Shown: positions 6,419-16,001 of the stretch, piece by piece | Numbering within the stretch: position 1 is the stretch's first letter | Layout of the letters: each line of letters begins with the position of its first letter | Assembly (NCBI GenBank): GCA_964423405.1 | Contig: CAYREY010000016.1 | Coordinates: forward strand, 3,432 to 67,431 | Source: Bog-950 sp964423405 | GTDB taxonomy: Bacteria > Bacteroidota > Bacteroidia > Chitinophagales > LD1 | DNA: 64,000 nt | Reading direction: 5' to 3' | The notes under the pieces: model-generated | What the model was told of the DNA's origin: nothing | Database searches by the model: none | The model's input: only the letters and a program-made list of their open reading frames with translations | Translations under genes and position numbers: made by a program

Positions 6419-8212
6419 ATGGAAACTACGCAAACTAAAACCTTCTTAAAAGGTGGCGAATTTCTGGTAAAAGAATCTACTGCTGATACCACTTTCTCTA
6501 GAGACTTTGTTTCAGAAGAGCAGGAAATGTTTGGCCAAACCGCGCACGACTTTATTGTTAACCGCGTACAGCCTAACGTGCAGAAAATTGATAAGCAAGC
6601 ACCTGAACTGGTGATGGAGTTATTGAAAGAAAGCGCCGAGCTTGGTTTGTTAGGTGCCACCATACCAGAAGAGTATGGCGGTATGAGCGTTGACCTGGCT
6701 ACCGATACTATCATTAACGAAGAAATAGGCAAAGGCCACTCGTGGGCAGCTGCTTTTGCAGCGCATACCGGTATCGGTACACTTCCTATTTTGTATTACG
6801 GTACTACCGAGCAGAAAAACAAATATCTGCCGGGTTTGGTAGATGGCAGCATTAAAGCAGCTTACTGCTTAACCGAGCCGGGCAGCGGTAGCGATGCACT
6901 GGGTGCGCGCACCAAAGCAGTGTTAACCGAAGATGGTAAACACTATGTATTGAATGGTCAGAAAATGTGGATCACCAACGGTGGCTTTGCCGATATTTTC
7001 ACTGTATTTGCTAAAATAGATGGTGAGAAATTTACCGGCTTTATAGTAGATGCTAAAAGCGAAGGTATATCGCTGGGTAGCGAAGAAGATAAACTGGGTA
7101 TTAAAGGTTCATCTACCCGTCAGGTATTCTTCAACAACGTAAAAGTACCTGCCGAAAACATTTTAGGTGAAATTGGTAAAGGCCACAAAATAGCATTCAA
7201 CGTGTTGAACATTGGCCGTTACAAACTGGCTGCATTGGCACTGGGTGGTTCTAAAAAATCAATATCTGTTGCTACTAAATATGCTAATGAGCGTATCCAG
7301 TTCAACGTGCCTATCAGCAGCTTTGGCGCTATTAAGCACAAACTGGCCGAGATGGCTATTAAGTCGTACGCCTGCGAATCGGCTACTTACCGCACTGCCG
7401 GTTTGATAGATGACCGCATTAACGACCTTGCCGCCAACGGTATGGACCGTGTACAGGCTAAGTTGGTAGCTGCCGAAGAGTACTCAATTGAGTGCGCTAT
7501 ACTAAAAGTGTTTGGTAGCGAAGTGCTTGACTATGTAGTGGATGAAACCGTACAGGTTTTTGGTGGTACCGGCTTTAGCGAGGAGTACCCTGCTGCCCGC
7601 GCTTACCGCGATGCACGTATCAACCGTATTTTCGAGGGCACTAACGAAATTAACCGTTTGTTGGCAGTAGGTATGCTGGTTAAAAAAGCCATGAAAGGCG
7701 AAGTAGACCTGTTTACACCAGCTATGGCAGTACAAAAAGAACTGATGAGCGTGCCTGATTTCAGCACACCGGACAGCGAAGATTATTTTGCAGCAGAAAA
7801 ACTGGCCCTGCGCAATGCCAAAAAAGCAATACTGATGACTGCCGGTGCAGGCGTACAGAAGTTTATGCAGGCTTTCGAAAAAGAGCAGGAAATAATCATG
7901 AACATATCTGATATGTTGATCGAGCTGTTTGTTTGCGAATCTACACTATTACGTACCGAGCGCCTGGTAGCAGTTAAAGGTTTAGATGCTGCCAGCCTGC
8001 AGGTAGATATGACCCGCGCTTACATCAGCGATGCACTGGAAAGAATTAACCTGAGCGGTAAACATGCTATCACTGCTTTCAACGAAGGTGATACCCTGCG
8101 TATTATGCTGATGGGCTTAAAACGCTTTACCAAATACGAGCCGGTTAATACTATTGCTATGCGCCGCCGTGTGGCAGATAAATTGATTGAGGCTAACGAA
8201 TATTGTTTCTAA
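6419..8212 (+). CDS. fadE: Acyl-CoA dehydrogenase, long (VLCAD/FadE type), first copy
   Basis: A 597-residue FAD enzyme, longer than the 380-aa short acyl-CoA dehydrogenases and matching the FadE/VLCAD type with an extra C-terminal helical domain. Typical segments are seen in order: IPEEYGG, TEPGSGSDA, GQKMWITNGGFAD, GIKGSSTRQV, and the catalytic-base region RIFEGTNEINR. It makes trans-2-enoyl-CoA, passing electrons to ETF. It begins 36 bases after the thiolase. The next gene is a close paralog; both start with a similar KGGEF N-terminal segment, and some stretches are identical at DNA level, pointing to tandem duplication. Confidence 0.92.
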   Translation: METTQTKTFLKGGEFLVKESTADTTFSRDFVSEEQEMFGQTAHDFIVNRVQPNVQKIDKQAPELVMELLKESAELGLLGATIPEEYGGMSVDLATDTIINEEIGKGHSWAAAFAAHTGIGTLPILYYGTTEQKNKYLPGLVDGSIKAAYCLTEPGSGSDALGARTKAVLTEDGKHYVLNGQKMWITNGGFADIFTVFAKIDGEKFTGFIVDAKSEGISLGSEEDKLGIKGSSTRQVFFNNVKVPAENILGEIGKGHKIAFNVLNIGRYKLAALALGGSKKSISVATKYANERIQFNVPISSFGAIKHKLAEMAIKSYACESATYRTAGLIDDRINDLAANGMDRVQAKLVAAEEYSIECAILKVFGSEVLDYVVDETVQVFGGTGFSEEYPAARAYRDARINRIFEGTNEINRLLAVGMLVKKAMKGEVDLFTPAMAVQKELMSVPDFSTPDSEDYFAAEKLALRNAKKAILMTAGAGVQKFMQAFEKEQEIIMNISDMLIELFVCESTLLRTERLVAVKGLDAASLQVDMTRAYISDALERINLSGKHAITAFNEGDTLRIMLMGLKRFTKYEPVNTIAMRRRVADKLIEANEYCF

Positions 8213-8242
8213 ACTTTAATAAACAACAAAAAGCAAACTAGT

Positions 8243-10206
8243 ATGTCTGATACGTCAACCGGAACAAAAACTACACTTAAGGGTGGTGAGTTCATTATTA
8301 AAGAAAGCCAGTGGCAGGACGTTTACATCCCCGAGCAAATAGACGAGGAGCAAACTGCCATGCGCGAAATGACAAAAGATTTTATCCGCAAAGAAGTTGA
8401 CCCGCGTCTGGAAGAGTTGGACAAAGAGCCAATGAAAAGCGTAGAGATAATTGACAAAGCCGGCGAACTTGGTTTGCTGGGCCTGCACATACCAGAGGAG
8501 TACGGCGGCCTGGGTAAAGACCTTACTTCGTTCTCGTACGTAACCGAAGTATTAGGATGGGGTCATGGTGTATCGGTTGCCATAGGTGCACATACCGGTA
8601 TTGGTACCTGCCCTATTATTTACTACGGTAACGATGAGCAACGCAGCCGTTACCTGCCTAAACTGGCTACCGGCGAATTGAAAGCAGCTTATGCCCTTAC
8701 CGAGCCATGGAGCGGTAGCGATGCATTGGGTGCTAAAACAAAAGCAGTACTTAGCGAGGATGGTAAACACTATGTGCTGAACGGTCAGAAAATGTGGATC
8801 ACCAACGCCGGCTTTGCCGATGTGTTTGTGGTGTTTGCCAAAATAGATGGCGACGATAAAAAATTCACCGGCTTTATAGTTGAGCGTGCCTATGAAGGCG
8901 TAAGTGTTGGTGCCGAAGAAANNNNNNNNNNNNNNNNNNNNNNNNNNNNNNNNNNNNNNNNNNNNNNNNNNNNNNNNNNNNNNNNNNNNNNNNNNNNNNN
9001 NNNNNNNNNNNNNNNNNNNNNACCGGCTTTATAGTTGAGCGTGCCTATGAAGGCGTAAGTGTTGGTGCCGAAGAAAAGAAGATGGGTATCAAATCTTCAT
9101 CTACCCGTCAGGTGTTCTTTAACAACGTAAAAGTACCGGTAGAAAACCTGCTGGGCGAAGTTGGCAAAGGCCATAAAATCGCTTTCCAGATTTTGAACAT
9201 TGGCCGTTATAAACTATGCAATGGTGTGTTGGGTGGTGCTAAACGTGCTATTGATGTAGCCGTTAAATACTCTAACGAGCGTCAGCAGTTTAAAACCAAC
9301 ATCTCTCAGTTTGGTGCTATTAAGCAAAAACTGGGCGAAATGGCCATCCGTACCTGGGCGGCTGAATCAGCCTCTTACCGCGTGTGCGATCTTATTCAGC
9401 AGAAAGAGCATGAGTTAAAAGAAGCCGGCAAAACCATGACAGAGTACCTGACTGGCGGTGCCGAAGAATACCAGATTGAGTGTGCGTTGCTGAAAGTACT
9501 GGGCAGCGAGGTACTTGACTATGTGGTTGACGAAGGCCTGCAGATACACGGTGGCTACGGCTTTAGCGAGGAGTATCCAATGGCCCGTTCATACCGCGAT
9601 TCGCGTATCAACCGCATTTTCGAAGGCACCAACGAAATTAACCGTATGCTTTCGATAGATGCCCTGCTTAAGTTTGCCATGAAAGGTAAACTTGACCTGA
9701 TGGGCCCTGGTATGGCTATTCAGAAAGAGCTGATGAGCGTGCCTGATTTCAGCACACCAGATGCCGATGATATTTTTGGTAACGAGCGTAAGGCGTTGAA
9801 AAACGCCAAAAAAGCATTCCTGCTGATAGCTGGTGGTGCTGTACAGAAACTGATGATGAAACTATCGGAAGAGCAGGAAATACTGATCCATGCTTCAGAT
9901 GTACTAATCGATATTCTGGCTATGGAAAGCGCTATGCTGCGTGCCGAAAAACTGGTGAACCTGCATGGTCAGGAAGCTTCGCAGATTTACATTGATATGG
10001 TTAAATGCTACTTCTTCGATGCTATGGACCGTATTAACGTTAATGGTAAATCGGCCCTGGCTGCCTTTGCAACCGGCGATGAACTGCGTATTATGGCTAT
10101 GGGCTTAAAACGCTTTACCAAATACGATTTTGTTAATACCAAAAACGTCCGCCGTGCAGTTGCCGATAAACTGATAGCCGAAAACGGCTACTGTTTCTGG
10201 GATTAA
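8243..10206 (+). CDS. fadE: Acyl-CoA dehydrogenase, second copy, interrupted only by an assembly gap
   Basis: Two open frames (8243-8921 and 9077-10206) join exactly if the 100 N and one copy of the flanking 55-base duplication are removed, giving 1809 bases and 602 residues in one frame. The N-terminal part has IPEEYGGLG, TEPWSGSDA and GQKMWITNAGFAD; the C-terminal part has GIKSSSTRQV and RIFEGTNEINR. It is thus an intact FadE/VLCAD-type enzyme. It differs from its neighbour by W for G in the TEPxSGSDA segment and by an insertion before the YQIECALLK segment (KTMTEYLTGG). It is the last gene of the operon; a strong terminator follows. Confidence 0.88.
8867..9076. other. Scaffold gap with 55-base duplicated flanks
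   Basis: Bases 8867-8921 and 9022-9076 are identical and flank exactly 100 N. Joining at the overlap restores the acyl-CoA dehydrogenase frame. This is what contig ends overlapping by one assembly k-mer of 55 look like, so probably no sequence is missing. Confidence 0.92.
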
Positions 10207-10230
10207 TTTACGGCCTGCTGGCTTACTAAT

Positions 10231-10265
10231 AAAGCCGCACCTGTACAATACAGGTGCGGCTTTTT
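10231..10265 (+). terminator. Rho-independent terminator of the fad operon
   Basis: A perfect 15-bp stem (AAAGCCGCACCTGTA and its complement) with a CAA loop is followed by TTTTTG. It lies 25 bases after the second acyl-CoA dehydrogenase. Confidence 0.93.
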
Positions 10266-10447
10266 GTTTTGGGTTAACCGGCTTAACTTATTATCACAAA
10301 AATATGGTCTACAAGTTTTTGCTTGATAACAGTTAAACCCGCTACCCAATATGGCTGTGTTAAGATAATTTAACCGCCGGAAATGCCGGATTTTGAGTGC
10401 CGGCGTATAGTTTAGCTCATATATGTATTTTCTGTATTTAAGTTGAT

Positions 10448-11371
10448 ATGAATACCCCACAATTACTCAATCTGCTGGAGACCAATCGCGAATTAATAAT
10501 GCGCAACAATGCTCATGCCCTGGAGCATTTTCAGATGTTGCGCAACGACTATAGCCATATAAAAGATGAAGAGGTGCTGCTTTCCATGGAACTTAGCGCC
10601 AGCCTTGCCGAAAAACATTTGCACTCAAATCACAGCAAGGCAATAGAAAATTCGCTGCGGGTGGTGAATTGCTATGCCGGCAGCCCGCACCATCACTACC
10701 TGGCCCGGCACTATTGGGTTATTGGCCATAGCTGTGTACAGCAGGCCCGCCATAGCGATGCCGAAAAATACCTGCTTTGCGCCCAGCAATACGAGGTAGA
10801 TTCGGTAGAACTGAAAACCGATATACTGATAGCACTGGCTATGAATGAAGAAATCAGGTGTGGCGAGTCTGGTTCTGCAAAGGCTGCCGCATATCTTAAA
10901 CAGGCACTGGCGCTGTTACAACAAGAGGAGCACGCTATACGCCGGGCAGGTTGTATGATAGGGCTGGGTAATGTGCTGATTAATGGAGGGGAGCTGGAAG
11001 AGTCGCTGGAGATATACCAGCAGGCTGCTGCTATTTACGAGCAGTTTTTCGACCTTGGCAATATGGCTGCCGCTTATTGTAATATTGGCACCAATTATTT
11101 TCAGCGTAAAGAGTATGATAAAGCAGAACTTTTTGTCAATAAATCGCTGGAACTGAGATTGAAAACAGGCTCTCCCGATGATATCTGTATTTCTTATTAC
11201 AATCTTGCTCTTTTACATAAAGAAACCGGCCGCCTGCAAAGTGCCTGCGATTTGCTGCTTAAAACCCGCGAAATAGAAAGACAGACCGGCCACGTACACA
11301 ACCTGGAGAAAACAGAACAACAGCTACAGGAGATTGCCGTACTGATGAATACCAATACCGCCGCCGCCTGA
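10448..11371 (+). CDS. Tetratricopeptide-repeat protein
   Basis: A 307-residue helical protein. From about residue 80 onward helix pairs recur with the TPR pattern, clearest in GNMAAAYCNIGTNYFQRKEY at about 200-220 and in SYYNLALLHKETGRL about 40 residues later. The first 80 residues (LLETNRELIMRNNAHALEHF) are helical without a known domain. No signal peptide, kinase, GGDEF or DNA-binding domain is visible. Similar N-terminal regions occur on signalling proteins of Bacteroidota that carry an output domain; here no output domain follows. It is probably a cytoplasmic scaffold; the partner is unknown. It lies alone between a terminator and the large secreted protein gene. Confidence 0.8.
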   Translation: MNTPQLLNLLETNRELIMRNNAHALEHFQMLRNDYSHIKDEEVLLSMELSASLAEKHLHSNHSKAIENSLRVVNCYAGSPHHHYLARHYWVIGHSCVQQARHSDAEKYLLCAQQYEVDSVELKTDILIALAMNEEIRCGESGSAKAAAYLKQALALLQQEEHAIRRAGCMIGLGNVLINGGELEESLEIYQQAAAIYEQFFDLGNMAAAYCNIGTNYFQRKEYDKAELFVNKSLELRLKTGSPDDICISYYNLALLHKETGRLQSACDLLLKTREIERQTGHVHNLEKTEQQLQEIAVLMNTNTAAA

Positions 11372-11433
11372 AATTTATTTTGCCGCACAACCCAATAGCT
11401 TTTTTGTTTATCTTTAAAGCTATAAGAACCCCT

Positions 11434-14400
11434 GTGAAAAAAACATTACTACTCCTTTGCTTACTGGCGGGTATAATAGCTGCATTTGCACAGCCAAACG
11501 CGGTGTCGCTACCGCGTCAGCAAATGTTGCGCTTTACCGAAAACAAAGGGCAGTGGGATAACCGTATTATCTACCACGCCGAAATACCAAACGGCAAACT
11601 GATACTTGAAAAGGATGCATTTTATTTTGTATTGTTTTCGGCAGAAGACCTGGCGCACATACACCACCCCGGTAACGAGAAGGTAACTGTACATGGCCAT
11701 GCTTTCCGGCAGCAGTTTGTTGGGGCTAATACCAGTGCTACGCTGCAGCCAGCCAACGCGTTTAAAGATTATGCCAACTACTATATTGGTAACAATCCGC
11801 GTTTCTGGGCCTCGGGTGTAAAAATTTTTCAGCAGGTAAATTACACCAATGTGTACGATGGTATAAACCTGGCTATTTATACTCACCAAAACCGCAGCCT
11901 TAAATACGATTGGATAGTAAACCCCGGTGCCGATGCCTCTAAAATTAAAATACGCTACACCGGTACCGATGACCTGCGCATTAAAAATGCAGAGCTGCAT
12001 ATAAAACTGACTACCGGCGATATGGCTGAAGAAAAACCATACGCCTACCAGCTCATCAACGGCTCGCACAAACCTGTTAAGTGTGCGTTTGTATTGAATG
12101 ATGATGAGGTGAGTTTTAGTTTTCCGGATGGGTACGATACCAACTTCCCGCTGATAATAGACCCCACTATTGTGTTTTCTACCTATACCGGTGCTACCGG
12201 CGATAACTGGGGCTATACCGCAACGTATGATGCTGCGGGCTGCATGTATGTAGGCGGCTATGTAAACAACGATGCTGCCGGTGCGGCCTACCCTACCACA
12301 CCCGGTGCTTTTCAAACAACCTGGGGTGGTGGTACCGGTTTATCCAGCGACCCCAACATGCCACCCGGCGCCGGTAATGGTATTGCTTTTGCCTGCGATA
12401 TGGGTATTACCAAGTTTACACCCGATGGTACCCAACTGGTGTACTCAACTTATGTAGGTGGTAACGATAACGAAACCCCGCACTCACTGGTGGTTGACCC
12501 ACAGGGCAATCTGGTAATATACGGGGTAAGTTATTCGGCTAACTATCCTGTAACAGCCAATGCCTACGATAATAGTTACAATGGCGATGGCGATATTGTG
12601 GTAACCAAACTGAATGCCGGTGGTACAGCACTGATAGGCTCTACGTTTATTGGTGGTACGGGTATGGATGGTATTAACTTTGACCCCGAAGAGTTTACCG
12701 CCGGACGGCTAAAACGCAATTATGGCGACCAGAACCGTGGCGAGGTAAACGTAGATGCTTCTAACGCTATATACATAGCCAGTTGTACACAGTCGTTCAA
12801 CTTTCCGGTAACCGGTGGTGTGGTGCAATCTACCTACGGCGGCAGTCAGGATGGCTGCGCCTTTAAATTAAGTACCGATTGTTCGGCGCTTATATGGAGT
12901 ACTTATCTGGGTGGTAGTACCGATGATGCCTGCTACTCGCTGGATATTGGCCCTAACGGTACTTTATACGTGGCCGGTGGCACTATGAGCAGCGATTTTC
13001 CTACAGTAGCCGGCTCTTTACATACCAGTTATATGGGTGGCTTATACGATGGCTTTGTGGCGCATATCAACGCCACCGGTACGCAGTTGTTAAGCTCATC
13101 ATACATTGGTACTTCGGGTAACGATCAGGTATATTTTGTAAAACTGGATGGTACAGGCAATGTTTATTACGTAGGGCAAACCACCGGTGCTTATCCTGTA
13201 GTAAACGCTGTGTACCGAAACGCCAACAGCGGTCAGTTTATAGAGAAAGCAAACCCCGCGCTTAACAGTGTATTTTATTCTACCGTGTTTGGCAGTGGCA
13301 GCGGGCAGCCTAATATTTCGCCAACAGCTTTTCTGGTAGATACCTGCGAGAATGTATACGTAGCCGGTTGGGGTACCAACAGTGGTTCTTTCTCGGGGTT
13401 TTTAATAAACATGAACAATATGCCGCTAACCAGCGATGCTATGAAAACCAGCACCGATGGTACCGACTTCTATTTCTTTGTAATGTCTAAAAATGCGCAG
13501 GGCATATTATACGGGTCGTACTTTGGCGGTAATCAGTCTATAGAGCACGTAGATGGTGGTACCAGCCGTTTCGATAAGCGGGGGGTGATCTATCAGGCCA
13601 TCTGTGCCGGTTGCGGGGCTAACTCACTTACGCCCACTATGCCATCCAATGTATGGTCGCCAACCAACCAGGGTAATAACTGTAACGAGTTGGGGCTTAA
13701 AATAGAGTTTAACCTATCGGGCACGCAGGTAGAGATTGATGCCTTTCCACGGGCAACCGGTTGTGTGCCGCTAACGGTACAGTTTCAGGCTACCAGCAAC
13801 GCACAATCTATTACCTGGTATTTCGATGATAACGGTGCTACTTCAAACGTACTGAACCCTGCTTATACCTATTACGACACCGGTTCGTATCGTGTAATGC
13901 TGGTGGGTATCGACTCTAACTCGTGTAACCTGGCCGATACAGCTTACCTGGATGTATGGGTACGCGATGATTCGATAGTGGCTGATTTTTTACCATTTGT
14001 AAATATCGATTGCGATAACAACAGCATCTCGCTAAGTTCTACCAACTATCAGTCGGCCAACTATTCGTGGAACATGGGAGATGGTACAACTTATAACACC
14101 GATTCGGTAACACATACCTACCCCGGGCCGGGTACCTACAATATCAGGCTGATAGTATCAGACACTACCCGGTGTAGCCTGGCCGATACCTTTATCAGCC
14201 AGGTACGCATACCGGCCGATATAGATGCCTCATTTACGGTTAGCAATAACCGGGGTTGTGTACCGCTTACCGTAGATTTTAATGCACCGGTAGTAGGCAC
14301 CGCCAGTTATTTGTGGTCTTTCGGCGATGGTAATGTATCTGACCAGCCCACTAATACCTACACCTACAACCAGAAAGGGAATTATCTGGTGCGCCTGATT

Positions 14401-15972
14401 GTGGTTGATTCTACATCGTGTAACATTGCCGATACAGCAACTGCAATTATTTTGGTGATAGATTCATCGGCTGATGCAGATTTTCAGTTTAAGCGCACAT
14501 TCTTTGGTTGCGATTCGGTACAGGTAACTGTATGGACCAGCTACCAGGGCGAGGACTCGCAGATATGGGATTTTGGCGATGGTACGGTAATTACCAATTC
14601 CGATACTGCTTATCATGTGTACAGCACAGCCGGTACATTTACCATTACCCACACCCTTACCGATTTACAAATGGTATGCAAGCCTATCGATACCGCACAA
14701 ATTGCCGTTAGCCTGTTGCCACTCAACGTATCTATTACTATACCCGATACCGGAGGGTGCTATCCGTTTACTGCTACGTTCATTGGTAACTCAGTTTTGC
14801 TTTCTACTAATTTTGTGTGGCAGTTTGGCGATGGCTTTACAGCTGCCGGCGATACAGTAACCCATACCTATAATAACACTGGTATCTTTAACGTAATTGC
14901 ACTGGCAACCGATACCAATGCCTGTGTAGGGGCCGATTCGGCGTTTGGCGTAGTTACCGTAATAAACGACTCGGTAAGTGCCGGCTTTAACCTTAACGTG
15001 CTTAACGATTGCGATTCAAATCTGGTAATAGATCTGGTGAACACCAGCACCAATGCACTGGAGTATTTCTGGAGTTTCGGCGATGGCACTACATCTACCA
15101 ATACCAATGAAAACCATACGTACACCGTTCCCGGCACTTACACGGTTACGCTTATAGTACAGGATACAAACCGCTGCCATCCGTTAGATACTATATCGCA
15201 ACAGGTAGTACTATTGCCTAATGTATCGGTAGATTTTACTGCGCCCGATGTATGTGCCGGTACACCGGTACAGTTTACTAATCTTAGCAACCCCAATGCA
15301 GCTTTTGTGTGGAGTTTTGGCGATGGAACATCCAGTACAGCTTATTCGCCATCGCACCTGTATAACACAACCGGCATCAAACAGGTACAGCTTACCATTA
15401 CCGATACTACTACCTGCGATGTAACCAAAAGCATAACCCGCGATGTGCAGGTGTTTACCCAGCCACTCGCCGATTTTACCACCGATGGCGACACCTTTAA
15501 GTTTGAAGCACCGGTAGAGTTTATTAACCGCAGCTTTGCTTACCAGGAGCTATACTGGGATTTTGGCGATGGTACCAGCAGCAACGAAGAGAACCCGGTG
15601 CATACCTACGAGAAAATTTACACCATGCGTGTTTGCCTGCAGGCTACCAATGGGGTATGTTACGATACTATCTGCAAAGAAATATTCATATCGTTTACCG
15701 GTTTGGTGGGCGTGCCTAATGCATTTTCACCTAACGGCGATGGTGTAAATGATGAGGTACGGGTAGAAGGCCGCGGTATAGTGGGCCTTACGTTCCGCAT
15801 ATATAACCGCTGGGGCGAAAAAGTTTTCGAATCGAACGATAAGAACATAGGCTGGAACGGTATCTACAAAGGTGTGTTGCAGGAAATGGAAGTGTACACC
15901 TACTATGTAGAGGCTACCTTAATCAACGGACAGGTGGTGCCATTAAAGGGTAATATTACTTTGTTGAGATAG
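11434..15972 (+). CDS. Giant PKD-repeat cell-surface protein with T9SS type B sorting domain
   Basis: The product is 1512 residues from the GTG at 11434, chosen because VKKTLLLLCLLAGIIAAFAQ is a clean signal peptide; the longer frame begins with TTG and would put 18 residues before it. Order of parts: an N-terminal domain of the DUF7948 type (FTENKGQWDNRIIYHAE), SBBP-like beta-propeller repeats (about 255-750, recurring FSTYTG or STYLGG with DDACYSLDIGPNG), then eight PKD domains (about 766-1418, recurring WxFGDGT), then a gliding-motility-type C-terminal domain (NAFSPNGDGVNDEV, YNRWGEKVFES) that directs T9SS type B export. It is probably an adhesin or surface filament component. The next gene is PorP/SprF, the usual partner of type B cargo. 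Confidence 0.9.
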   Translation: MKKTLLLLCLLAGIIAAFAQPNAVSLPRQQMLRFTENKGQWDNRIIYHAEIPNGKLILEKDAFYFVLFSAEDLAHIHHPGNEKVTVHGHAFRQQFVGANTSATLQPANAFKDYANYYIGNNPRFWASGVKIFQQVNYTNVYDGINLAIYTHQNRSLKYDWIVNPGADASKIKIRYTGTDDLRIKNAELHIKLTTGDMAEEKPYAYQLINGSHKPVKCAFVLNDDEVSFSFPDGYDTNFPLIIDPTIVFSTYTGATGDNWGYTATYDAAGCMYVGGYVNNDAAGAAYPTTPGAFQTTWGGGTGLSSDPNMPPGAGNGIAFACDMGITKFTPDGTQLVYSTYVGGNDNETPHSLVVDPQGNLVIYGVSYSANYPVTANAYDNSYNGDGDIVVTKLNAGGTALIGSTFIGGTGMDGINFDPEEFTAGRLKRNYGDQNRGEVNVDASNAIYIASCTQSFNFPVTGGVVQSTYGGSQDGCAFKLSTDCSALIWSTYLGGSTDDACYSLDIGPNGTLYVAGGTMSSDFPTVAGSLHTSYMGGLYDGFVAHINATGTQLLSSSYIGTSGNDQVYFVKLDGTGNVYYVGQTTGAYPVVNAVYRNANSGQFIEKANPALNSVFYSTVFGSGSGQPNISPTAFLVDTCENVYVAGWGTNSGSFSGFLINMNNMPLTSDAMKTSTDGTDFYFFVMSKNAQGILYGSYFGGNQSIEHVDGGTSRFDKRGVIYQAICAGCGANSLTPTMPSNVWSPTNQGNNCNELGLKIEFNLSGTQVEIDAFPRATGCVPLTVQFQATSNAQSITWYFDDNGATSNVLNPAYTYYDTGSYRVMLVGIDSNSCNLADTAYLDVWVRDDSIVADFLPFVNIDCDNNSISLSSTNYQSANYSWNMGDGTTYNTDSVTHTYPGPGTYNIRLIVSDTTRCSLADTFISQVRIPADIDASFTVSNNRGCVPLTVDFNAPVVGTASYLWSFGDGNVSDQPTNTYTYNQKGNYLVRLIVVDSTSCNIADTATAIILVIDSSADADFQFKRTFFGCDSVQVTVWTSYQGEDSQIWDFGDGTVITNSDTAYHVYSTAGTFTITHTLTDLQMVCKPIDTAQIAVSLLPLNVSITIPDTGGCYPFTATFIGNSVLLSTNFVWQFGDGFTAAGDTVTHTYNNTGIFNVIALATDTNACVGADSAFGVVTVINDSVSAGFNLNVLNDCDSNLVIDLVNTSTNALEYFWSFGDGTTSTNTNENHTYTVPGTYTVTLIVQDTNRCHPLDTISQQVVLLPNVSVDFTAPDVCAGTPVQFTNLSNPNAAFVWSFGDGTSSTAYSPSHLYNTTGIKQVQLTITDTTTCDVTKSITRDVQVFTQPLADFTTDGDTFKFEAPVEFINRSFAYQELYWDFGDGTSSNEENPVHTYEKIYTMRVCLQATNGVCYDTICKEIFISFTGLVGVPNAFSPNGDGVNDEVRVEGRGIVGLTFRIYNRWGEKVFESNDKNIGWNGIYKGVLQEMEVYTYYVEATLINGQVVPLKGNITLLR

Positions 15973-16001
15973 AAACAGATAATAGACTATAGAAATTAGA
16001 T

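Noticed and set aside
8243..9034. A truncated 263-residue acyl-CoA dehydrogenase as a pseudogene
   Set aside because: The break is caused by the N run; after joining at the 55-base overlap the frame is intact.
8867..9076. 55-base direct repeats as target-site duplications of a mobile element
   Set aside because: The same 55-base length occurs at three unrelated sites, always around exactly 100 N. Target duplications are much shorter and vary by element.
10266..10447. A regulatory RNA in the space between the fad terminator and the TPR gene
   Set aside because: Only small CCGG hairpins are seen, with no promoter, no conserved RNA pattern and no terminator of its own.
11509..12315. Minus-strand frame of 268 residues opposite the large PKD protein
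   Set aside because: No start context, no domain and low-quality sequence; it mirrors the true gene's codon pattern.
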